Shown here one piece after another: positions 1-4,480 of a DNA stretch of 6,624 nt. The first letter of the stretch is position 1. Each line of letters starts with the position of its first letter. This DNA comes from CAZFAP01 sp964516325 (GTDB lineage Bacteria > Auribacterota > JABMQX01), in assembly GCA_964516325.1 (NCBI GenBank), contig CAZFAP010000222.1, forward strand, positions 1 through 6,624, in the 5' to 3' direction. Both the position numbers and the translations under genes were made by a program. The notes below the pieces were generated by a model, which searched no databases, had not been told where the DNA came from, and saw nothing but the letters and a program-made list of their open reading frames with translations.

Positions 1-12
1 ACACCAAAAACA

Positions 13-48
13 CCCCTTCTCCCCTCCTACACCCCCCTGCCAACACCC
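13..48 (-). other. G-rich minus strand tract, possible G-quadruplex
   Basis: The plus strand has four C-runs at 13-16, 21-24, 32-37 and 46-48, separated by spacers of 4, 7 and 8 nt. The minus strand therefore carries four G-runs of three or more, close to the classic G-quadruplex pattern (one loop is a base too long). The whole 1-53 stretch is very poor in G on the plus strand. It lies just upstream of the Rrf2 promoter. The run pattern is seen; any folding or role is inference. It could simply be biased intergenic sequence or the edge of a feature outside the window. Confidence 0.3.
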
Positions 49-83
49 ACCTTTCAGAATCGCTGGGTAAGGGGCGAATGAAA

Positions 84-112
84 TTGACAGTGTCGAGGGC
101 GGCGGCTATACT
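84..112 (+). promoter_or_regulatory. sigma70-type promoter of the Rrf2 gene
   Basis: TTGACA at 84-89 (perfect -35) and TATACT at 107-112 (5 of 6 to TATAAT) are separated by exactly 17 nt. The predicted transcription start is near 119-120, leaving a short leader of about 27 nt before the GTG start at 147. It is the best-matching promoter in the window. Confidence 0.75.
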
Positions 113-126
113 TAAGTGAGTGTATA
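107..126 (+). promoter_or_regulatory. inverted repeat over the -10 box, candidate operator
   Basis: TATAC at 107-111 and GTATA at 122-126 are inverted copies 10 nt apart. They cover the -10 box and the expected transcription start. Rrf2 proteins such as IscR commonly autoregulate by binding dyads at their own promoters, so this is a plausible autoregulatory site. The arms are only 5 bp and AT-rich, so chance is a real alternative. Confidence 0.3.
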
Positions 127-134
127 TACAAAGT

Positions 135-140
135 GGAGGA
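135..140 (+). promoter_or_regulatory. ribosome binding site fixing the Rrf2 start
   Basis: GGAGGA lies 6 nt before the GTG at 147. It supports that GTG over the in-frame GTG at 120, which would add nine residues with no counterpart in Rrf2 proteins and would begin at about the predicted transcription start. Confidence 0.75.
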
Positions 141-146
141 AAGATT

Positions 147-590
147 GTGAGGCTGACGACAAAGTGCCGATACGGAACCAGGGCCATGATGGAAATAGGG
201 ATGTCCTACGGGCAGGGCTCCGTCCAGCTCAATCGCGTGGCAGAGCGGCAGAAGATTTCTCCGAAGTACCTGGTGCACCTTCTCGCTTCGCTCAAAACCG
301 CGGGGCTCGTCAAGACGATCAGAGGGGCACGCGGCGGATACCTACTGAGCAAGCCGCCTTCGCAGATAAAGCTCATTGACATTTTCCGGACATTGGAAGG
401 CTCGCCCAGCCCTGTGGAATGCGTGGAGGACCCGACGGTCTGCCCGGAGAGCGAGGGTTGCGTCGCCCGGGACCTCTGGGGGCAAATCCGTGACGCGATA
501 ACGAAGGTGTTGGAATCAACAACACTTCAGGACCTGATTGACCGGCGGAAGGCAAAGGAACAGACCAAGAAAACGATGTACCAGATTTAG
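147..590 (+). CDS. Rrf2 family transcriptional regulator
   Basis: A 147-residue DNA-binding regulator of the Rrf2 family (IscR, NsrR, CymR, RirA relatives). The N-terminus MRLTTKCRYGTRAMMEI is the family signature. A winged helix-turn-helix covers about residues 25-70: VAERQKISPKYLVHLL (31-46) is the helix-turn-helix region, and RGARGGYLLSKPP (59-71) is the wing. Cysteines 92, 99 and 105 sit where Fe-S-binding members carry their cluster ligands, with spacing C-x6-C-x5-C; IscR has C-x5-C-x5-C. An Fe-S cluster, and hence sensing of redox, iron or NO, is inferred from those cysteines. Length is normal and the gene looks intact. The GTG start was chosen because GGAGGA lies 6 nt upstream and the first residues match the family. 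It is transcribed alone from its own strong promoter, towards the convergent CXXC-protein gene. No Fe-S biogenesis genes are adjacent, so iscR cannot be assigned. Confidence 0.93.
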   Translation: MRLTTKCRYGTRAMMEIGMSYGQGSVQLNRVAERQKISPKYLVHLLASLKTAGLVKTIRGARGGYLLSKPPSQIKLIDIFRTLEGSPSPVECVEDPTVCPESEGCVARDLWGQIRDAITKVLESTTLQDLIDRRKAKEQTKKTMYQI

Positions 591-598
591 CGGGACAC

Positions 599-627
599 CC
601 ATGCGCCCCGGCAGGGCGGATGCATGG
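599..627. terminator. stem-loop between convergent genes, possible terminator
   Basis: CCATG (599-603) pairs with CATGG (623-627), and CGCCC (604-608) pairs with GGGCG (614-618). The apical loop has 5 nt and there is a 4-nt bulge at 619-622. It lies 9 nt past the Rrf2 stop and 25 nt past the stop of the convergent gene. Neither side has a T-tract, so it is not a standard intrinsic terminator; it could be a transcript-end stabiliser or a weak bidirectional stop. Confidence 0.4.
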
Positions 628-651
628 TAACGTGGGCGATGAGAATTCGGA

Positions 652-1176
652 CTACTCTTCTTTGCCCCCGGACGCCGGCTTCGGGAATATGGCCTCGATG
701 TCCACTCCGGACGCCCCGTCCTTGGGACAGGAGATGCTGGCGAGAAGGTCGTAGGCGTCCTGAGAGCTGGCGTCCACCCAGCTATCGCCGTCTGGACCGC
801 TTATCAACTCGCTTCTGATTTGCTCCTCCGGGACTTTCTCGCCGCGTTTTCGCCTCTCGATGAGGCGTTTGGTCTCCTCGTCAAACTTCATAATGAAGCC
901 CGCAAAGACGGTTCCGCACTGCTTGCACTTATACTTTCGGAGGCTGGCGGCCGTGGGCTGCGCGCAGAACTTGCACTTAATCGGGGAAACCTTGTTGGAG
1001 CTATCCACAAACTCCTTCTTACAGGAGGTGCAATAGTAGAAGACATCCCCGTAGGTCTTGTCTTTCTTCTGCTTGGTTTGCTTGACGATGAAGAACGTGG
1101 CGACCGCAATGCAAATGATAGCGATAATGGCAAGGGTTCCCTGCCCTGCTCCTCTGCTGGACCTTAACCGCTGCAT
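652..1176 (-). CDS. membrane-anchored multi-CXXC (zinc-ribbon-like) protein
   Basis: A 174-residue protein of no family I recognise. After a basic N-terminus (MQRLRSSRGAGQG), residues 14-31 form one hydrophobic helix (TLAIIAIICIAVATFFIV), followed by a Lys-rich stretch (32-40). This suggests a signal anchor; the basic flanks on both sides leave the orientation ambiguous. Three CXXC pairs follow: C49/C52 (YYCTSCKK), C68/C71 (IKCKFCAQ) and C84/C87 (YKCKQCGTVF). The first two could form one zinc ribbon. The third lacks an obvious partner pair, although a single C150 (SCPKDG) lies near the C-terminus. A charged, probably helical segment spans about 97-125. The ATG at 1176 is preferred over the longer in-frame start at 1326 because GAGGG lies 7 nt upstream and the extension would run through the predicted promoter. 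Metal binding is inferred; a redox role for the CXXC pairs is an alternative. It is transcribed alone. Confidence 0.78.
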   Translation of the reverse strand: MQRLRSSRGAGQGTLAIIAIICIAVATFFIVKQTKQKKDKTYGDVFYYCTSCKKEFVDSSNKVSPIKCKFCAQPTAASLRKYKCKQCGTVFAGFIMKFDEETKRLIERRKRGEKVPEEQIRSELISGPDGDSWVDASSQDAYDLLASISCPKDGASGVDIEAIFPKPASGGKEE

Positions 1177-1183
1177 GGTAAGA

Positions 1184-1188
1184 CCCTC
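1184..1188 (-). promoter_or_regulatory. ribosome binding site for the CXXC membrane protein
   Basis: GAGGG on the minus strand, 7 nt before the ATG at 1176. It decides the start in favour of 1176 over upstream in-frame candidates. Confidence 0.65.
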
Positions 1189-1294
1189 GGCTTGGTTTCT
1201 TCGAGTGTTCAAGACGCTCTGACGGCGAACGACGGGCCAACGCTGGCTCCGCCAGGGACCGTCGCCTATGCCAGGACACACAACTCCTCTGAAC

Positions 1295-1322
1295 AAGATA
1301 GCAAACCGCTCCCGTCTGTCAA
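1295..1322 (-). promoter_or_regulatory. promoter of the CXXC membrane protein gene
   Basis: Read on the minus strand, TTGACA (1317-1322) is followed after 16 nt by TATCTT (1295-1300, 4 of 6 to the -10 consensus). A T7 run lies just upstream on that strand (1324-1330) and could act as an UP-like element. The predicted transcript would start near 1288, giving a leader of about 110 nt. The promoter lies inside the spurious longer reading frame and so supports the shorter gene model. Confidence 0.55.
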
Positions 1323-1350
1323 ACAAAAAAAGGAGCTATCGGTCAGCCCT

Positions 1351-1378
1351 CCGTTTTCGGCGCCTCACGCCGAGACGG
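1351..1378. other. stem-loop in the divergent spacer
   Basis: TCGGCG (1357-1362) pairs with CGCCGA (1368-1373) around a 5-nt loop. The stem extends through CCGT (1351-1354) with ACGG (1375-1378) after a small internal bulge, about 10 bp in all. It lies between the two divergent promoters, outside both predicted transcripts. It is not followed by a T-tract, so it is not an evident terminator. Function unknown. Confidence 0.45.
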
Positions 1379-1449
1379 CAGAGGATGCCGGAATGGCAAG
1401 GGGGCAGACTGAGCCGCTCGACGTTATCCGTAGGCGCGGACAGACGCTG

Positions 1450-1469
1450 CTCGCGGATGACGACGCGAG
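1450..1469. other. second stem-loop in the divergent spacer
   Basis: CTCGCG (1450-1455) and CGCGAG (1464-1469) form a perfect 6-bp inverted repeat with an 8-nt loop. It lies about 34 bp upstream of the -35 of the glycosyltransferase promoter. It could be a protein-binding dyad or chance in GC-rich DNA. The remainder of the 1323-1502 stretch shows no convincing gene. Confidence 0.35.
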
Positions 1470-1502
1470 TGACCGACCCGTTGGCGGGCAACCATATTTG
1501 AG

Positions 1503-1531
1503 TTGACACCAAAATGAGGCTGTGGTGTCAT
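1503..1531 (+). promoter_or_regulatory. promoter of the glycosyltransferase-radical SAM operon
   Basis: TTGACA (1503-1508, perfect -35) and TGTCAT (1526-1531, 4 of 6 to the -10) are separated by 17 nt. The predicted transcription start is near 1538, leaving a leader of about 130 nt. The poor -10 with a perfect -35 would suit a promoter that needs an activator or is tightly regulated. Confidence 0.5.
1504..1530. promoter_or_regulatory. 8-bp inverted repeat embedded in the promoter, candidate operator
   Basis: TGACACCA (1504-1511) and TGGTGTCA (1523-1530) are perfect inverted copies separated by 11 nt, with 19 bp between arm centres, close to two helical turns. The left arm contains most of the -35 box and the right arm most of the -10. 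A dimeric protein bound here would block RNA polymerase. The repeat is directly visible; the operator role is inference and the binding protein is unknown. Confidence 0.5.
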
Positions 1532-1668
1532 AGCTCCGACCCTGCATCAAGTATCCGTAAGGACGGTTACGTGCGAACGCCGTGGCGAGGCTCTTCGAGT
1601 TGAACTGACGACCGAAAAGGACGTCCCGCTGCCGATGTTCCGGTTTGGCGGAGACAACTACTACCGAG
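1532..1668 (+). other. long 5' leader of the glycosyltransferase operon
   Basis: About 130 nt of predicted untranslated leader. It holds a small hairpin at 1551-1570: CCGT/ACGG plus GTA/TAC around a T-T mismatch, with loop AAGG. It also holds an 8-bp palindrome, GGACGTCC, at 1619-1626. A possible 23-codon upstream frame (ATG at 1635, TAA at 1704-1706) runs into the start of the glycosyltransferase gene in another frame. I recognise no known riboswitch. Confidence 0.3.
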
Positions 1669-2547
1669 ATGCAAGAAGGCTTTTCTCTCGTAATTCCGCT
1701 TTTTAATGAGGAGGAGATTGTAGGAGACGCGATCCGGGAGGCATTTCGCGTCGTAAGGCAGCTCTCGGCTCCGTTCGAGGTGGTTGTTGTCAACGACGGT
1801 TCGACCGATAAGAGCGACGCCGTTCTTCAGAGCCTCAGGGAGGAGTTTCCGGAGCTTGTGGTCGTCAACCACGAGGAAAACCGGGGATATGGCGCGGCGC
1901 TCAAAACCGGCCTGCGGCACGCAAAGCACGAGACCATCGTCATCAGCGATGCCGACAACACGTATCCAAGCGAGAGCATCCCCAGCCTTCTGGCGGCGAT
2001 GGGGAAGGCGGAGATGGCGGTTGGAGCCAGGATCGGGCAGAATTCTTCTGACAGTTTTCTCCGCCGGCCGACGAAGTGGGCCCTGAAGAAGCTGGCTGTT
2101 TACCTTTCGGGCACCCCAATACCCGACCTCAATTCGGGGTTGCGGGCTATGCGACGCAGCGTGGTGAACCGCTTCATGAACATCCTGCCGGATGGGTTTT
2201 CCTTCACGACGACCATCACCCTCGCGATGCTCACCAACAATTACCGCGTGAAATTCATCCCCATTCCCTACCGGAAACGCAAAGGGAAATCCAAGATACG
2301 CCCCTTCCACGACACGATGAATTTCGTTCAGATGATCATCCGCACCGTGATGTACTTCAATCCCCTGAAAGTCTTCATTCCCATTAGCCTATTCTTCTTC
2401 GCGGCGGCCCTTCTGGTGCTGCTATTGACGGCCTTGTTCAGCCCGAAGATAATGGATATGACGGTCGGCTTGCTCGCTGCGACAGGCGTCCAGACGCTGC
2501 TGATTGGCATGCTGGCGGACCTGGTTGACAAGCGGACCGTGAGGTAG
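1669..2547 (+). CDS. family 2 glycosyltransferase with C-terminal membrane region (DPM1/GtrB-like)
   Basis: A 292-residue GT-A fold glycosyltransferase that probably moves a sugar from a nucleotide sugar to a polyprenyl-phosphate-type lipid at the inner face of the membrane. Visible motifs in order: VIPLFNEEE (8-16), the nucleotide-binding entry; NDGSTD (42-47); NRGYGAALKTG (71-81); the metal-binding DAD in ISDADNTYP (92-100); and PDLNSGLRAMRR (152-163), the acceptor-side motif common to dolichol/undecaprenyl-phosphate transferases. A basic stretch, YRKRKGKSKI (201-210), leads to two hydrophobic segments at about 235-257 and 264-285 that should anchor the protein. The ATG at 1669 starts just before the first motif. 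An in-frame TTG at 1645 would add eight residues (MAETTTTE), and neither start has a well-spaced ribosome site. A stop at 1606-1608 rules out anything longer. It is the first gene of an operon with the radical SAM enzyme 31 bp downstream. Sugar and acceptor are not readable from sequence. Confidence 0.92.
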   Translation: MQEGFSLVIPLFNEEEIVGDAIREAFRVVRQLSAPFEVVVVNDGSTDKSDAVLQSLREEFPELVVVNHEENRGYGAALKTGLRHAKHETIVISDADNTYPSESIPSLLAAMGKAEMAVGARIGQNSSDSFLRRPTKWALKKLAVYLSGTPIPDLNSGLRAMRRSVVNRFMNILPDGFSFTTTITLAMLTNNYRVKFIPIPYRKRKGKSKIRPFHDTMNFVQMIIRTVMYFNPLKVFIPISLFFFAAALLVLLLTALFSPKIMDMTVGLLAATGVQTLLIGMLADLVDKRTVR

Positions 2548-2578
2548 CTGAGCGACTGACGCGACTCGGCGTTGAGGT

Positions 2579-4027
2579 ATGAGAATCCTCCTGATTAACC
2601 CGCCAAGGGATAGCGAACTGCTGGGTCAGAACCCCGAGATCATCGAATCGGAGAGGGGGTACAACCCGCCTTTGGGTCTGCTGTACCTCGCAGCCAGCCA
2701 GCGAGAAAAGACTCCCCACACCGTTGAGGTGATTGACGCCCAGGTTGAAGAACTCACCTACCCCCGGCTCAAAGAAAGAATTCGAGCCGCGCGTCCGGAC
2801 GTGGTGGGCATATCTTGCATGACATTCACGCTGCTGGACTCGCTCCGGACGGCGTACATCGTCAAGGAGATTGACAACGATATTCGGGTCGTTCTCGGCG
2901 GATGCCACGTGCACCTGTTTCCGGAGGAGACGGTGAGGCTGGCGGCTGTGGATTATGGTGTCCTGGGCGAAGGGGAGGAGGTTTTCATCGAGCTTTTGAA
3001 TCATCTCGACGATAAGAAAGCCCTTGCGGGGGTCCCTGGCGTCGTGTTCGCGGAGAACGGCGGGAGGATTATCAACACAGGTTATCGCCCGTTCATCCGC
3101 GACCTCGACAGGATTCCATTTCCTGCACGTGACCTGTCGCCCTACATGAAATACAGCTCCATTCTGGCGCCGAGGCTTCCGGTGACGACGATGTTCACGA
3201 GCCGGGGATGCCCCTTTAGCTGCACCTTCTGCGACCGTCCGCACCTCGGGAAGAAGTTCCGTGCTCGCAGCCCGAAAAATGTCGTGGATGAGATGGAACA
3301 GTGCACACGAATGGGTATCCACGAATTCCTGATGTACGACGACACGTTCACGGTCCGAAAAGAGCGGGTCATCGAAATCTGCCGGGACATCGTCAGGCGT
3401 AAGCTCGACGTCGGCTGGGACATTCGCACGCGGGTGGACACCGTAACGCCGGAAATGATCCGGGCGCTCGGAAAAGCCGGCTGCCGTGGCATTCACTACG
3501 GGGTCGAGTCGGGCACGCAAAAGATATTGAACGTCCTCGGCAAGGGGATAACCATCGAGGAAGTCAGAGACGTTTTCCGGCTCACCCAAAAGGCCGGGGT
3601 CATGGTGCTCGCGTACTTCATGATTGGCTGCCCCACCGAAACCAGAGAAGACATCGCAACGACGCTTCGAGTGATGAATTCCTTGAAGCCGGATTACGCG
3701 CACATCACCATTTTCACGCCTTTTCCCGGCACGAAAATCTACCTCGACGGACTGAGGAACGGGATGATAAAGAAGGACTATTGGAGAGAGTTCGCGGCGG
3801 ACCCGCAATCGGGCTTCTCTCCGCCGCACTGGCCCGAAATTCCTGCGGAAGAGCTTCAAGAAATCATTCGATACGCCTACCGCAGCTTCTATCTGAGGCC
3901 CGGGTACATTGGGCGACGGTTGATGAAGGTGCGCTCGTGGAGCGAACTGATGAGGAAAGCGAAGTCGGGCCTAAGCGTTCTGAAGTGGCAGAAAAGAAAA
4001 AGGGCTTCGCACGTGAATCTTTTCTGA
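2579..4027 (+). CDS. B12-binding-domain radical SAM protein
   Basis: A 482-residue enzyme with a cobalamin-binding-type Rossmann domain (about 1-170) ahead of a radical SAM barrel (about 200-400). The N-terminus MRILLINPPR followed by PPLGLLYLAA (30-39), ISCMTF (78-83), VVLGGCHVHLFPEE (104-117) and GVLGEGEE (127-134) is typical of this class. The [4Fe-4S] motif is C211-P-F-S-C215-T-F-C218, where the cluster would cleave S-adenosylmethionine to a radical. HYGVESGTQKIL (306-317) and YFMIGCPTE (346-354) are later barrel motifs. The usual DxHxxG cobalamin ligand is absent, as in many radical SAM members of this architecture, so cobalamin could bind without a protein ligand. Related enzymes methylate or rearrange unactivated carbons in lipids, tetrapyrroles and antibiotics. 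GAGG sits only 1 nt before the ATG, an unusually tight ribosome site, but the N-terminal motif makes the start secure. Operon partner of the upstream glycosyltransferase. Substrate unknown. Confidence 0.93.
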   Translation: MRILLINPPRDSELLGQNPEIIESERGYNPPLGLLYLAASQREKTPHTVEVIDAQVEELTYPRLKERIRAARPDVVGISCMTFTLLDSLRTAYIVKEIDNDIRVVLGGCHVHLFPEETVRLAAVDYGVLGEGEEVFIELLNHLDDKKALAGVPGVVFAENGGRIINTGYRPFIRDLDRIPFPARDLSPYMKYSSILAPRLPVTTMFTSRGCPFSCTFCDRPHLGKKFRARSPKNVVDEMEQCTRMGIHEFLMYDDTFTVRKERVIEICRDIVRRKLDVGWDIRTRVDTVTPEMIRALGKAGCRGIHYGVESGTQKILNVLGKGITIEEVRDVFRLTQKAGVMVLAYFMIGCPTETREDIATTLRVMNSLKPDYAHITIFTPFPGTKIYLDGLRNGMIKKDYWREFAADPQSGFSPPHWPEIPAEELQEIIRYAYRSFYLRPGYIGRRLMKVRSWSELMRKAKSGLSVLKWQKRKRASHVNLF

Positions 4028-4192
4028 CAGCCCGCTCGGTCTGCCCGAAGAGCCCACAACCTTCTCCAGCGCGTGGAACTCCGTCTTTCGGATGTGTCCC
4101 GTCCGTGTAAGGTCGCGCATTGCGACAAAACTCCGCTGCCTCGTCCTGACGCGGTGGATGTTTCGAGCGACCGCGCAAGACGACCTTGCTGG

Positions 4193-4232
4193 GGTCGCAC
4201 TCGCTCCGGGAAACCGAGGGGGCCGCTTTTTT
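4193..4232 (+). terminator. weak candidate terminator with T6 tract
   Basis: GGTC (4193-4196) can pair with GGCC (4221-4224) and CTCG (4200-4203) with CGAG (4215-4218), followed after two bases by TTTTTT (4227-4232). The stem is broken by internal loops and includes a G-U pair, so it is marginal. It may work in tandem with the better structure just downstream. Confidence 0.3.
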
Positions 4233-4251
4233 GTTGTTATTGAGAGGCATG

Positions 4252-4290
4252 TGCCGAGGAGGCCACCGTGCGCACGGACCTCGGCATTTT
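4252..4290 (+). terminator. intrinsic terminator after the glycosyltransferase-radical SAM operon
   Basis: TGCCGAGG (4252-4259) pairs perfectly with CCTCGGCA (4279-4286). Between them the 12-bp palindrome CCGTGCGCACGG (4266-4277) extends the helix. TTTT (4287-4290) follows at once. The T-tract is short and the reverse strand has none, so this reads as a forward terminator. It lies about 225 bp past the radical SAM stop, implying a long 3' untranslated region unless the upstream weak terminator acts first. Confidence 0.6.
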
Positions 4291-4480
4291 GGCCTGACGT
4301 GAAGGCGCCGCCGGAGGCGAATGGATTTTGCCTGCACGGGAAAGCGATCCTGCGGCTTCACTGGCTTGGGGCCTGTGACCGCTGCCCGTTTTCAGAAAGG
4401 GAATCGCCTTTGCGGAAGAGAATGACCTTGCGCTCGGGAAACGGAACATCTCCTGGAGCAGAGATTGAAGAAAGACAGCT

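Larger units (their letters stand above)
4028..4480. other. 453-bp intergenic region
   Basis: No convincing gene here. A 139-codon frame from 4092 runs into the next gene out of frame and shows no recognisable motif. A small hairpin, GTCGC/GCGAC, lies at 4112-4126 with a 5-nt loop. Two hairpin-plus-T structures are listed separately. I could not find a confident promoter for the DUF255 gene between 4291 and 4480. CCGTTT near 4387 and AAACGG near 4439 could pair over a long distance, but this is weak. Confidence 0.5.

Noticed and set aside
1177..1326. N-terminal extension of the CXXC membrane protein by 50 residues
   Set aside because: The extension runs through the predicted promoter, contains nothing family-like, and puts the membrane helix far from the N-terminus; ATG at 1176 has a good ribosome site.
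1388..1460. Stretch resembling the start and D-arm of a tRNA-Leu (GCCGGAATGGCA, then GGCAGAC)
   Set aside because: No T-arm with TTCRA and no acceptor stem pairing at a suitable distance; chance resemblance.
1192..1506. 104-codon plus-strand open frame in the divergent spacer
   Set aside because: It overlaps both predicted promoters and the stem-loops, and its composition is not protein-like.
1567..2310. 247-codon open frame on the minus strand
   Set aside because: It is antisense to the glycosyltransferase, with no domain features; shadow of the real gene.
2438..3859. 473-codon open frame on the minus strand
   Set aside because: It lies antisense to the radical SAM gene and the end of the glycosyltransferase gene, both with unmistakable motifs. 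It shows no recognisable domain and is a by-product of codon bias.
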